A stretch of DNA of 64,000 bases from Limnephilus marmoratus (taxonomy: Eukaryota > Arthropoda > Insecta > Trichoptera > Limnephilidae), in the NCBI GenBank assembly GCA_917880885.1, contig OU862910.1:17310710-17374709 (forward strand), read 5' to 3'. Positions 32,061 through 43,438 of the stretch are shown here, in pieces. The notes under the pieces were generated by a model. That model saw only the letters and a list, made by a program, of their open reading frames with translations. It ran no database searches and was not told the origin of the DNA. Made by a program: the position numbers and the translations under genes. Within the stretch, counting starts at the first letter, position 1; each line of letters begins with the position of its first letter.

Positions 32061-32378
32061 ATTATCTGTATTACCAATGTAAGGAATAATATAATAGCTA
32101 TATGAATACATTCAATAACACAAATTACAAAGGATAAAGATAAATACACATTCATAACTTTAAATCGTACTAGACTTAAACATATACCTACTCATACTGT
32201 GTGCCCTAATCTAAATACTTATTTTGCCCAATTCTATTATACATCCCAAGGAAAATGTTAATAATATACAAGTAAACTATTAAAAAATAAAAAATACATA
32301 TTGGCAATCGTAAATAATAATAATAAACATAAAAATATCATTCCAGTATCTCCTAAATGCTTGTAAGCTTATAGTAAA

Positions 32379-32800
32379 CTAGCGAGTTCCCGGCATGCGT
32401 TGGAAAGCCACTTAAATAAATAAAATGTTTTTGCCTGCGTGTCCTTTCCCCTCCACCCTCCCGGATTCTCTTCCCCCTCCCGCTTGCTCTCCCAGCCGCT
32501 AAACTACATGAACTACACACATTTTTCAATAAACTAGCGCGCCATCTTTGAATTTTTTTTTATACAAATTCCATAACACCAGAGCTCTCTAATGTAAATA
32601 GAAACCTTTGCGGGCGTGCGCAGAACAACTCACCAAAGTTTCATCATAATCGGATGAATAGTATAGGAAATAATTTCATAACGCCAGAGCTTACTATTGT
32701 ATGTACCTTAATAGAAATCATCCCGGGCGTGCGTGCATCAATCACTGAAGTTTCAACGCAATCGGATGAATGGTTTAGGAGCGCATAAGGGACAAAAAAA
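32379..32800 (-). mobile_element. Helitron-like element, family 2, copy 1 (3' end)
   Basis: The minus-strand 3' terminus reads GGGAACTCGCTAG followed by T, the CTRR-T end of Helitrons, with GGC/GCC-flanked hairpin sequence at 32392-32409. The interior holds a direct duplication of about 105 bp (CCAGAGCT...GGGCGTGCG...AATCGGATGAAT, twice between 32570 and 32775). The 5' end (TC...) is not identified. No Rep/helicase gene, so non-autonomous. Confidence 0.65.
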
Positions 32801-33239
32801 AAATTATAAATTGAGATATGTCGATATTTGGAGTGAATTTGTTTCCAAGTGTGTGAAAGCGAGGGTAAGATGCATGTTTGCGATGGTTGGCCCTGAAATT
32901 ATTGTTAAAGACTAATATATTTAGCCTAATTGCTCGATTAGGTATCGTGAAAAATGATAATACGTAAACTTTTGGTCTCGACAAACTATGTACGGTGCAA
33001 ATAGTTTGTATTTTTTTGCATATTTCTAAATTTGCAAAAAAGACTTGAAAAGTGAGATCTGGCGTGATTAAATTGTACAGGATATCGGGGAAATCCTAGA
33101 TCAATGAAAGTATACCACGAAAATTTTATTTATTTCGACTTTTTATTTTCTTATTCCTCAATAATTTTTTTTAGTATTTTTACAGGGAAATCCAAGAAAA
33201 TGTGAAATTATTTTATTAATAGATACCATCCAACATTAC
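32801..33239. other. No gene seen
   Basis: AT-rich spacer up to the LINE fragment; no gene. Confidence 0.5.
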
Positions 33240-34061
33240 AATAACGGACAAACTGTATACAACATAGCGAATTTAGGAATCATGCGAGTGAAATCATGGC
33301 TAGACGCTTACTTTAAACATATCGAAAACAAAATTCACAACGTACAGTATAAATAGCACAGGACAGCCAAAAAATAACACAAACACCATAAAAATACACG
33401 AATGTTTAAACTCCAACATCTGCGTTTGCCCTCCTCTAGAAAAAAAAGAACAAATAAAGTATCTAGGAATCATAATTGACCATAACCTTAGATGGACAGA
33501 TCACATCAAACAAGTCACAAATAAACTCCTCAAAACGATACACATTTTCCTAAACATAAGAAACATATACAAAATACAACAAATGAAAACAATATATTTT
33601 GCTCTATGTCAGTCTATAATAGAATATGGAATAATTACTTGGGGAGGAGCAACAAACTCAGCTATCGAACACCTGGAAATTGCGCAGAAAACGATCTTAA
33701 AGGTAATACTTAAAAAACATAGACTTACTATACAGACCAAATATTCAACCATTGTGACGTACTAGACATACGACAATTATACGTTAAATCGCTACTAAAT
33801 TACATTTTTGACCAAAAAAACAACCTTCAACAAACACAAAATATCACAAACAGACCAGTTAGACAAGCATACAAAGAAAACTTAAGAACTCCGACGGTAA
33901 ATACAAGCTTTGGACAAAGACACTACCAATATCACGCTATAAAAGCGTTCAACAGTCTAACACTTGAAAATAAAATTGAGGAAAACAAAAATAAATTCCG
34001 ACACAAAATTACAAAATGGATTAAAGACCAAAATAGACCAAAATATCATAGCATAAAATAA
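33240..34061 (+). pseudogene. 5'-truncated LINE reverse transcriptase C-terminus (LINE-A-like)
   Basis: Fragments in shifted frames match the LINE-A C-terminal half in order. They are YNIANLGIMRVKSWLDAYF (LINE-A: LANTGINRVKQWLDSNL), KYLGIIIDHNLRWTDHI (LINE-A: KYLGIIVDNHLKWKQQI), IEYGIITWGGATNSAIEHLE (LINE-A: ITYGCIGWGGTGLTILYPLL), then LDIRQLYVKS and a terminal KFRHKITKWIKDQN to TAA at 34059-34061. Frameshifts near 33350 and 33730 break it. It is a related but distinct family, inserted 5'-truncated on the plus strand. Confidence 0.8.
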
Positions 34062-34415
34062 AAAAAAATTAAGTAACACACAAAACCAACTTAAAACACA
34101 AACACACAATACTTATTAAAAATATCGTTTTTAACCTTATACATATAATATTATTTATTTTCAAATTTACATTAATTTTAAATCTCTACTTTTTAAGTTT
34201 AATTTATCTTAATCATATGTTTTTTTATTTACTTTATTCCGTTTTTTCACCAATATTATTTATATGTATTGTATAATTTTGTGTATAATTTATGTGTATA
34301 ATTTTGTATATGAAATGGAGGCCTCAGCACGGGTAAACCACCCAGTGAGGCCAACATCATTGAATTGTTTTTTATAATGTAAATATATTGCATCAAATAA
34401 AATAAATAAATAAAC
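34062..34415 (+). mobile_element. 3' UTR and tail of the truncated LINE
   Basis: AT-rich UTR with a terminal hairpin GGCCTCA (34320-34326) / TGAGGCC (34346-34352) and an inner GGGT/ACCC pairing. About 45 bases later come AATAAAATAAATAAATAAA. Such hairpin-plus-microsatellite ends are thought to be the reverse transcriptase recognition site of CR1/L2-type elements. Confidence 0.65.
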
Positions 34416-35127
34416 TCGTAAAGTAAAGCTGCATACTGTGTGAGAACTCTTTCAGGATATAATTGAATCGATGCGATGCAATTTAATTAGAGCTAATTTG
34501 ACAGACGCATCCCGCTCTAACAAAACTGTCTCTTCCAATCCAGCGATTCCATTGCCCCGCGCTCCCCGAGCCCGATCCTTCGAGAAGTAGGTACCGGCAG
34601 CTGTCCGAGCCGCAGCAGTGGAGGCAACACTAAACCAGGGGTAAAGGGTAAGCGGGATGCAGGGGTATTGCTATACCAGGAACAGGGTAAAGCGGACACA
34701 GGGGCAACACTAGACTAAAGGTACCGGGCTCAGGGAGGCGGCGTGACAATGTGTACATAGATTGTGGTTCCACATTGTGCCCCGCGTGCCCTATTGTCCC
34801 GCGCCGTAGCTCCCCGTGACGTACGGTAATTAGACGTTATGATTAGCTCCTGGGGAGAGAGGGGAGGCTCGCCTCTGAGACTGGATGCTAACCCCAGCAG
34901 CTCGGTGAGATTTCTCGGAATCGAGGCGATTTTCGTGAAATGTTAATGTTAATCGTGCAGGTGATTTAGTTGGGTTACATTAGTGTGAAGGGTATAATTA
35001 TCGATTCGTAGGGTAACAATAACGCAGAAATAAATTAAATTAATTTTTCAAAATATCTATGAATGATATTTTGTGTGTGTGTTTTCCGACTTCAGCTATT
35101 TATTCAGAAGGTTATTTTTATTTAACA
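34416..35127. other. No gene seen; GC-rich, probably single-copy
   Basis: 34510-34960 is GC-rich (CCCCGCGCTCCCCGAGCCCG, CCCGCGCCGTAGCTCCCCG) and not shared with any repeat in the window. No ORF with coding character. It could be host regulatory or transcribed DNA. Confidence 0.45.
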
Positions 35128-35510
35128 CTAGCGAGTTCCCGGCACGCATTGCTATGCCACTTAATAAATAAATTGTTTCTCCCTGCGTGTCCTTTCCCAT
35201 TCGTCCCGTTCCCCTTCCTCTCCCCCGTCCCCTCCCCCTCACGCGTTCCCACTTCGCCTTCACTCACCCCACTCCCCTCTCCCGCTTCCCCCGCCCCGCG
35301 AGTCCCCCTCCCAAGTTTCTCTCCGCCATCCCGCATTCCAAACATTCAGTTCCGGTACACTCAGTTTTCAAACAGCTCGCGTGCCACCTATTGCATTTTT
35401 TTATACAAATTTCATAATGCCAGAGCCCAGTATATGTAGAAACCATCGCGGGCATGCACACATCAAATCCCCAAAGTTTCATCGTACATATGCATATAGA
35501 CAGAAGCAAA
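35128..35510 (-). mobile_element. Helitron-like element, family 2, copy 2
   Basis: The 3' terminus on minus is GGGAACTCGCTAG then T, with hairpin GGCA(CGCATTGCTA)TGCC at 35141-35158. The body shares CCTGCGTGTCCTTTCCC, a long C-rich tract (35205-35330), TACAAATTTCATAATGCCAG and GTTTCATC with copy 1. Non-coding; frames across the C-rich tract are artefacts. Confidence 0.7.
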
Positions 35511-35542
35511 CATATTTTGATTTTTACATGTATAAAGATTTC

Positions 35543-35747
35543 GGTTCCATGCGAACCCAGAATGAAACCAACTCAGAAACACCTCAGAAACGTCATTAAA
35601 AGCCATGAAAAACTAATTTTGAAATAGCCGGTAACCCTTATTTAACTTAACCTATTTAACCAATATAAAAAAAATAAATTATCATCACTCTTAATGACCT
35701 TTCTGAGGTGCTTCTGAGTTGGTTTCATTCTGAGTTGTCCGGTCACC
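35543..35747. mobile_element. Foldback MITE family F, copy 2
   Basis: Same ends and order as 6077-6269: GGTTCCATGCGAACCCAGAA at left and TTCATTCTGAGTTGTCCGG then TCACC at right, with mirrored CTCAGAAACGTCATTAAAAG / CTTAATGACCTTTCTGAGG. Confidence 0.8.
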
Positions 35748-37075
35748 ATAGATGTCTATTGTTTATATTGACAATATGCCACTTGCATCACATTTTTTAA
35801 AATTTTTTTCCGGTTTAGGCAAATATTCTAAGACATTCTGTATTTTTTTTTTTTTAATCGTATTTTTGAAACCCTGGGGATTTTTTGAAAATTTCAATAC
35901 GAAAAATCAGACCATTTTTTATAAACCGGAAAGACGGGACATAATTTTATAGGTGTGAAAAAACGATAATTACATAGCCGAAAATCATTTAAAAAAAAGA
36001 ACGTTTTCCACACGAATGGCACAGGAGAATAACGAGGCATACCAAAAATATTACATCTCATAAATATTTTTTTCCTTGATCCATCTCATTGATCATAAAT
36101 CATTATAATGTACAGCGTCTATATTACTAAATTCAATGTAATATACTTGAACTTGTAAATTGTAATAATAATAAGAATATTATAAAATTTTATTTTGTTA
36201 AAATCAGCACCTCTAAAACATGTACCGACATCCTCTTCACGTTCTGAAGAGAACCCCGTACCCATTAATTGTACGGGGTTCTCTTCAGAACATCTGTCAA
36301 AAAATCAAACCAAATGATAAGTTCGCAGAGAACAAACAATAAATCTAGTGAACGAATTCAAAAATTCGCCTGAAATCAAAGTGATGCCATATAAAAAAAT
36401 AAATCAGTGTGGAATTTTATAAAATTAATAGGAACATTTTCGGCGACGGGACATTTTCATGTAGTGACGTCACGAGCCCAAATAATGGATTTATTAATTT
36501 AAAAATAAAAAAAACTGTACATTTCTAAAACTTTTTACTAACATTTTCGTAATCTTAGTAAAAAACTCTATCCACACGATTTTTTCCAAGTCGTTATGAA
36601 GTCCATGCAAGTGGCCTATTCGTAGTGAAAATCCATTATACTAGAATACTAAAAGAAACATTCCAAACTTTTTTCCACTTACTTTATTTTTGACCGTTAC
36701 CGTTTTCAGCCTTTTAGGGCCATCTCTCTTTTTGGACCCACTGAAAACGTTGTAATAAAATATATGAATGACAAAAATTGTTTCCCTAAAGCCATAAAGC
36801 TGTTGTTCTATAATGCTTTGATATTGAATGTGTTATATGTGTGAATTAAAAAAACAAAACTAAAAATATCAAATGACTGTTTCAACACTTCAAATACGTA
36901 TAAAGAAAAATGAAATAATAATTTTTAATTGAATCATTAATCCATGTTATTACGAAAATGTAATAATTTAGCCCCTCCGAATTTTCGCGAATGTTCACTT
37001 AAAATGTCTCAAACGATATGTCAGTTTTACGAAAACTTTGTGTTATTACCGCTTCACAAATAAAGCTCTATAAAT
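35748..37075. other. No gene seen; contains the 36241 hairpin
   Basis: AT-rich, no gene. The perfect hairpin is listed separately. Confidence 0.55.
36241..36291. repeat. Perfect 21 bp inverted repeat (9-base loop)
   Basis: The arm 36241-36261 (starting GTTCTGAAGAGAACCCC) is exactly mirrored at 36271-36291; loop CCATTAATT. No mismatch at all. The flanks do not extend the pairing. Candidates are a very young palindrome, an RNA hairpin, or the end of an unknown element. Confidence 0.85.
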
Positions 37076-37414
37076 ATTTTTTTTTTTACGTGAGCTCCAC
37101 ACAGGAGGCCCTGAGGAAAATAATTTCCCTCAGGGCCTATGTCATCTTTGGGGATGCTGTGTGGAGGGTTTTTGTTAAGGAAAGGAAGGAGGGGAGAGTT
37201 CGGGAAGGAAGAGGGTTTTAGGGGTGGGTAGGAATCTGGGGTTCAGTGTGTCCTGGTCATCCGCCTCCAAAACCTAGACAAACCTCACCCCATAAACCCG
37301 GGCACCCCTGCTAAATCACCAAACGTAGCAAACTACTTGGGGTGACCTATGGCAGAGGTGTTGGTTATCCAATAAAGGTTCCCGGGGCGGCGGTACCCAT
37401 TCCCGCCTCCCAAA
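37076..37414 (-). mobile_element. SINE-B copy 3 (short form)
   Basis: Minus strand: the head CAATTTGGGAGGCGGGAATG, GGTACCGCCGCCCCGGG and TTGGATAACCAACACCTCTG, the short-form junction GGCGGATGACCAGGACACAC, then the LINE-B-type double-stem tail and A run. Well preserved. Confidence 0.9.
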
Positions 37415-37554
37415 TTGAAACATTGAAACATAAATGAAACATTTCTGAACGTAGCCGAATACTAAAAATTGTTTTTGTTCATACGAAGCGGATACTTTGT
37501 GATGTGACATTATTAATTTAAAATAAAACAATAACTTTGTAAACACCACTTTTA

Positions 37555-37620
37555 TTTTTTATACTTTATGCCGACCGGGTTTCGCTACAACCGTAGCTTC
37601 ATCAGGGCAGTATAATATTA
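37555..37620 (-). ncRNA. Hammerhead-ribozyme-like motif 2 in a repeat tail
   Basis: Minus strand: CTGATGA (37605-37599), one extra A, stem II GCTAC-GGTT-GTAGC (37597-37584), GAAA (37583-37580), minimal stem III (C/G pair, CCG loop) and GTC ending at 37573. Stem I is GCC/GGC plus ATACT/AGTAT across a small bulge. AAAGTGGTGTTTACAAAGTT follows, matching the tail after motif 1. Sequences of the stems differ from motif 1 while pairing is kept. Confidence 0.5.
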
Positions 37621-39986
37621 TTTTTATGTATTTCTATGACAACTTGAGAGGGATGTACAGCTTAATCCACTATCGACCTTTTACTTTTTATTTTAAGGAT
37701 GTCACTAAAACAATAACGGAGTTACAACAATGTTTATTGAGACTTATTGTACTTGACTGCTATTGTCATTTTATTGTATATCTGCTTACGTTGCTGACCT
37801 CGTGAAAAGCGAATTCGAGGGTTCAAAAGAATTAACACAATAAACACGTTATAATTTTTATTGATTAGACCTTACGCGATATTAAACGAACCGCAAAGAA
37901 AGTTAAAAAGGTTAAATGATATTTCATGCGTAATTTAGGTATTCAAGCATATTTACAATGAAAGCTTTAATACCGCCCAGTGGGGATGAACTAATAAATG
38001 TTTCAACTCGGCAAACACATAAGTCTACTATTTTGAAGGGAGAGTTAAATTCAATATAATTGTGTGCGTTTGAATTTCAACCTCCCTCCTATTTGCTTAA
38101 CATTATGTCGGTATCTCATCGAGCTCAAAAATTCCTATGCTGATTAAATAACGCGTGATATTAGAATATTAATTAAACAATACATACCAAAGATCGTGTA
38201 AAGCCATACATTAAATACACAAATACTTGATAGTTTTGCAAGAAGCTTGCGAGATATTTTGACGCCTGGGGCATCGATTTGAAAACGAACCACAAATAAG
38301 GTGACAATTTTGGAATCTTACCAACACAACCCACCAACTCGATCGTAGAACATACTTTATTATAATACCGCCAGCCACATTTCTAATGAAGATAACATCC
38401 AAAGACGCAACCTCCTTGTCATCAAATCGGTAGGGTTTTGGTTTTTTAGTAATTACCTATATTAGCTTTCTAATACTACCCACGTTTACCAACTTCCAAA
38501 ATAATTATTTAAATATCTAAGAGGCCTAGAACATTACACGAAAATTTATATTAAACGAATATATGAGGAATTAATCTGATAAACAAGTTTTTTTTTATCT
38601 TAAGATAAAAATTTAGAAACTTATAAACATTAATTTCTCAGAAGGACGTGCACAAAATAAATTAATGTTTTTTGAGATGCTGATATTTTCCGTCTTCACG
38701 TTAATATACTAAATGTAGATTAGAAAAAATAAAATAAATTGTTAATTACGAATCCTCTACCCCTGCCGTGTGAGATTTTCTCATTTTCATTAATGTTGTT
38801 TTTCTAGTCATGTCTTTCTTTGAACATTATCCTATGATCTGAAAATGTATTATTTTTATACATGGTTTAATTTCACATTATTTATCCTGTGTACCTTAAT
38901 CTAAGTTTTTTTATAATATATTTTCTTTTTTAAATTTTCCCCTTTTCTACCAACTCCACTTTATGTTTTCTTTAATCATCTATGTTTTTCTGTATGTAAT
39001 ATGAATTTTATGCGGAAACTTCGCTGGTTCATGAAACCATACAACATGAAATTATTATAATAAAATATGTATAACTGGTTGTTTCCCTAATTAACTAAAA
39101 TAATAAAAAAAAATTGTGACCAAGCTTATGTAGACAGATACATTTGCTGTGTTAGATTTAAAATTCGAAGTTCGAAAAAATAATGAAAACAAATCAAAAA
39201 TCTTACTGCAAGATGTTTCATAAGGAAAATCTATCCAATATTTATGGAGTACCTATCTATTCTGAGGCATAGCTAAGTCAGAATAAATTAATTTAAATAA
39301 GAAATCGATTTAAATTAAAATAGATTGGCTACTTTGACTATGTAGGTAAGGAACTTGCCCTGTAATCAATTCGCCTACCAAATCATGCATTTAATGAGCA
39401 CAATATATTCAAATTGAGTGTTCCCAAACCAAAATTAAAATCTAATCCACAAATGAGGGGTCTAGCTTGAGCACGATTAATTTTAAAATGCCCAATGAAA
39501 ATGAAGAAATAAAATAATGTGTGTATTTATTTATTTATTTATTGTAATATATACATTTACAAACAACTTTCAAAATTTTATGCTCATCGATAGACTATCC
39601 ATAAATTTTTGAACACATTGCATTTCGATAATCAGTAAACAATGTCTGTATTATAAATTATAAGAAAACTTCTTTCAAGTACCACGTGAAATATTTAATA
39701 CATACATAAAATGCATAAACTTGGTAATACATTTAACCGATTGGTGATATATTCAGAAGATAACCATCGCACGACATTTTAACTCGCTTTCACTAGATAT
39801 CAATTTTGATATTGCATCTCTTGTATTGTGCAATACACATTAACATTAAAATCTACTTATTATTAAATAGATAATAGAGCTTCTAATTGTTACTAAAATA
39901 TTCTATTTTTTTAAGTAAGTGAATGTACTGCTCATTCTATAGAAATACTAACTACGTTATTTCAAAAGTGATGCACAGTAAATAAC
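37621..39986. other. No gene seen
   Basis: AT-rich. (TATT)n at 39527-39545 could be the tail of a minus-strand LINE end (CAATAAATAAATAAATA on minus), but no coding part is seen. Confidence 0.55.
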
Positions 39987-40181
39987 GGTTCCATAAAACT
40001 CAACTCTACTCAACATAGCTTTGAAAAATCATTAAGAGCAATGAAATTTTTCTTTTAATAATAGCCCATTATCTAACATGAGTTAACCTACTTAACCAAT
40101 TTTTTATACGTTTTTTCATCGCTTTTAATAACTTTTCAAAGGAGGTGCCGAGTAGAATTCATTCTGAGTTGTCCGATCACC
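39987..40181. mobile_element. Foldback MITE family F, copy 3
   Basis: GGTTCCATAAAACTCAACTC at left and TTCATTCTGAGTTGTCCG then ATCACC at right; mirrored GAAAAATCATTAAGAG and CTTTTAATAACTTTTC. SINE-B copy 4 begins four bases after its right end. Confidence 0.8.
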
Positions 40182-40185
40182 GTGA

Positions 40186-40633
40186 TTTTTTTTTTACAAT
40201 AGCTCCGCACAGGAGGCTCTGAGGAAAATAATTTCCCTCAGGGCCTATGTCATCTTAGGAGATGCTGTGTACAGAGTTGTTTTAAGGAAAGGAAGGAGAG
40301 GAAATTCTGGGAAGGAAAAAGGTACGAGGGATGGGTAAGAAACTAGGGGTCAGTGAGTCCAAGAGTGACGGACTTATGAATCTATCCCTCTAACTGTGAT
40401 GCTAGGCGATGAATAGCGAGAGATTCTGACCTGGAGAGGATAAAAGACCTCCCTCAACCAGTCTCTCTCGATCCTGTCCACCACGCAGCAGGTGAGCAGA
40501 CGCATCGACAACCCGGGCACCCCTGCTGCGTGGTGTCACCAAACGGAGCGAACCACTTGGGTGACCTATGGCAGATGTGTTGGTTATCCAATAATTGGTT
40601 CCGGGGCGGCGGTACCCCTACCCGCCTCCCAAA
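40186..40633 (-). mobile_element. SINE-B copy 4 (long form with its own deletion)
   Basis: The tail (T run 40186-40195, GCACAGGAGGCTCTGAGG, CCCTCAGGGCC), the long-form middle (GTGACGGACTTATGAATC, CTCTCTCGATCCTGTCC) and the head (TTGGTTATCCAATAATTGG, GGGCGGCGGTACCCC) are present. The CTAGACAAACC segment between middle and head is missing. Confidence 0.85.
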
Positions 40634-41061
40634 TTAATTATTACAAGTAAAAAATAACGTGTTGATATTACAAATTTTAACCATGGCAGTTTATACCTCG
40701 ACACATGGCCCCCGACAATTTTTAAAAACAATTTACAGTAGGTTTAGGGAAAATTCGCTATACCTACTTTCACAAAACATAACTAAGTATCCCGAAAGGG
40801 TGTGCAGAGAGGTTGCACCGTCGAATAACAAAAGTATAAAACATATTTTCATTCAAATACATACATTAAGGATAAAACATCTTGTCTTTACGAGTGTACT
40901 GTATGTGCAAAAACTGACTCTATAAATAAATTCGTTTGGTATCGATGGCAACTCATTATTAAATGTTTTTGAAGTCGATTTTAGGTTCGAAATTGGTAAA
41001 TAATGCACACAAATTATAATTTCAAATAATTTCGGGGGATTAATTGTTGGTTCAACAATAC
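40634..41061. other. No gene seen
   Basis: AT-rich; the frame at 40659-40925 has no coding features I recognise. Confidence 0.5.
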
Positions 41062-41285
41062 AAATATGTCCACCGTTCTGAGTACTGAAACATTGCTTGA
41101 ATGGCTCTATCCGTGTTTAGTGACCATAACCAGGCACTTCCCCACCTTCCACTTACTTATTTTCTTCCCTTATCCACTCCCTTCAACTGTACAACATACC
41201 TACCCCAATTTGGGATGGCGTAGTCCCACTACCTCTGGACAGTTGGGAATCTTCTGTGGTAAACATATTAAAAAGGTAAACCAAA
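41062..41285 (+). mobile_element. SINE-A copy 4 (headless)
   Basis: Starts within the body at TCTGAGTACTGAAACATTGC, then CTTGAATGGCTC, CCAGGCACTTCCCCACCTTC, GGGATGGCGTAGTCCCACTA and GACAGTTGGGAATCTTCTG, ending A-rich. The tRNA-like head is missing. Confidence 0.75.
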
Positions 41286-42175
41286 ATATGGTACCTACCT
41301 TAAATTTGAAATTGCGCTGTTTTAAATTGTGCTTAAAACTCACGTTTATACAACGCTTGATAGAAGAATTCCGGTCCTCCTAAGTTTAACGTCGATAATT
41401 TTCAAAAATTTGCACAGATTTACTGAAAAAAAATCGAAAATGTAAATTTTTGATCGCATCCTCTCGAGCAAATGGCCCGGTAAGCCTTCGATATTAGTTA
41501 TTCCAGCCGGCACCAGACTTCCGATGATCACGTCGATTAAAGTCCCACCGGATAGCCATCACTGTGCTATTATAAGCTTGTTATTAAGATTATCGATTAT
41601 TACAAACCAGTACTTCGTTTAAACTCTTTCACAAACTGGTTCTGATTTATCAAGGCTTAATAAGAGCATAATAAGATGACGCTGGCGACATGATTTTATC
41701 CGACAGAGAAAAAACGAAAAATATTCTTCCTAATTATAATTTATTGCATTTTTAGAAACTTGATAATAAACCGTGTAAGCATATTGTCGTGTGGACGTCT
41801 AAATTTATCACTACCATTATCATCAAATATGCTAATTTTGGTGGTGTGTGCGTTAGTCCTGGGTGAAATCTGGTTCAACGAACTAAAATTTGCTTTGAAT
41901 TTTAAAAATTGGAACTGATGTGTAAAGAATTCAGATAAGCGATACAATAGGTACCTACATATAATATAATATTTGAACATAATATTAATTTTAAAAAAAA
42001 TTGAACTAATTTTTCACTAATTCGGACTATCCCGTGATTTTTAACGCTAGTACGTGTCATAAAAATAAAAAAAAAAACTATTTTAGATTGTGTGTCTGTA
42101 TCAATCTAGAATTTTAGAACTCGGATAGTGCCATTTTCAAAATTGAAAACAGTCGTGTGAAGAAAAAAAAATCAT
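41286..42175. other. No gene seen
   Basis: AT-rich; no element recognised. Confidence 0.5.
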
Positions 42176-42300
42176 TATTTTTTAAATTAACTTCACACAC
42201 CATGTCATCTTTGGGGATGCATCTGGAGGGTATTTTTGTGAAAAAGAAGGATTGAACCTGGTTCTTGAAGAGACCCATATTGTAGGGAGGATAAAACACA
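42176..42300 (-). pseudogene. LINE-B fragment 1 (last codons and tail)
   Basis: On minus, PPYNMGLFKNQVQSFFF matches LINE-B PPSYNMGLFKTNVHSFLSS, followed by CATCCCCAAAGATGACAT as in the tail. Very short 5'-truncated insertion; the hairpin part is partly deleted. Confidence 0.75.
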
Positions 42301-42472
42301 AATACAATTATTCAGACAAACGATAAAGCTACCTACGTATAATATACCATTTTACCAAAAAATTATTTAAAAACCGCATTTTCAAAATTGGAGTAATTAC
42401 AATATACCGAGATTTTTCACGGATCTGCGCTAAGATTCTTATGATTATTTAACATTATTATAATGAAAATTT

Positions 42473-42543
42473 TTGCCCCCGTATCGAAATGGTCAAAGTA
42501 GTTGGCTTTCAGTAAGATCGGGGTTCGATTCTCAGCTGTGGAA
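42473..42543 (+). mobile_element. tRNA-like relic or SINE head
   Basis: CCCCCGTATCGAAATGGTCA (box A-like) and box B GGTTCGATTCTC at 42522-42533 with tRNA-like spacing. The acceptor ends do not pair, so it is not an intact tRNA gene; likely the head of another SINE. Confidence 0.45.
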
Positions 42544-42812
42544 TTTAAAAAAATGAATATTAATTTATTTTTCGTTTAATTTTTATTAACAATGACTTTC
42601 TCTTAACTACGTAATTACATTAAGGATGGGTGGTTTAAAATTTTTTGAACAATTACCAAATATTTGAAGTTAATTTTCACGAACTGTGAAAGCTTTATTC
42701 AAGTACTGTGATTATTTTAGTTTTATGAAACAACTGTTCTATAATGATTTATACATTTATTTATTAATATTAACGGTATAAATATACCATAAATACAAAT
42801 TACATGTCACAA

Positions 42813-43438
42813 AATATTAGTTTTAACTAACTAACTAACTAACCATCACGCCGTTTCCCCGCAGGAGTAGGCAGAGAGGACGGACCGCCAAACATCCCGG
42901 TCTTGGCACACATTCCTTGCCTCGTTTACATTCATACAACGTCTCATACATTCTCTTCTATTATTCTGACTCTTGACATGGCCCGACTCAAGTATCTGAT
43001 TCACTTGGTCGTGCCATGTCTTTCTTGGGCGTCCTCGACTTCTTCTACCATTCACATTTGCGTCATATATTCTTCTTACACTCCTTTCCTCGTTCATTCG
43101 CTCTACATGCCCAAACCATCGGAGCGTTCCTTTCTTGATCTTACTCATCACGCTTACATCAGCCTTGCATTCTTCGCGGATTTCCACATTTCTCACACGA
43201 TCATACATGGTTTTACCACACATACGCCTCAGGGATCTCATTTCTACAGCGTTCAGTCTACTTTCATCCTTCCTCTGCCAGTTCCATGCCTCACTGCCAT
43301 ACATCAGGGTAGGTACCAGTACTCCATTATGGACGGCTAGTTTCGCGTCTTTGGACAGTTTTTTGTTGATGCCAACGGCGTTCAGTCCTCCATTAATAGA
43401 GTTACCTGCATTCACCCTTCTTTCAATATTAGTTTTAA
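42813..43438 (-). mobile_element. RTE-like LINE insertion, 5'-truncated, with 14 bp target duplication
   Basis: The element is 42827-43424. AATATTAGTTTTAA occurs at 42813-42826 and again at 43425-43438 as a perfect target-site duplication. The 3' end on minus is a (GTTA)n microsatellite (CTAACTAACTAACTAACC on plus), the tail type of RTE elements. Confidence 0.9.
42846..43424 (-). pseudogene. RTE-like reverse transcriptase C-terminal fragment
   Basis: About 190 codons remain open: ERRVNAGNSINGG, then VLVPTLMYGSEAW, NAVEMRSLRRMCGKTMYDRV, GTLRWFGHVERMNEERSVRR, GRRSRGRPRKTW and a terminal ARNVCQDRDVWRSVLSAYSC. These are C-terminal signatures of RTE-type and related LINE proteins common in moths and butterflies. 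The homologous part starts exactly at the target duplication; the preceding 27 codons of the open frame are flanking DNA. The endonuclease and catalytic RT domains are absent, so it cannot be active. Confidence 0.88.

Noticed and set aside
35059..35439. Pro/Ser-rich 126-codon frame
   Set aside because: Translation of the C-rich tract inside a Helitron-like repeat.
42473..42543. Functional tRNA gene
   Set aside because: Internal boxes are present but no acceptor stem pairs and no anticodon arm is clear.
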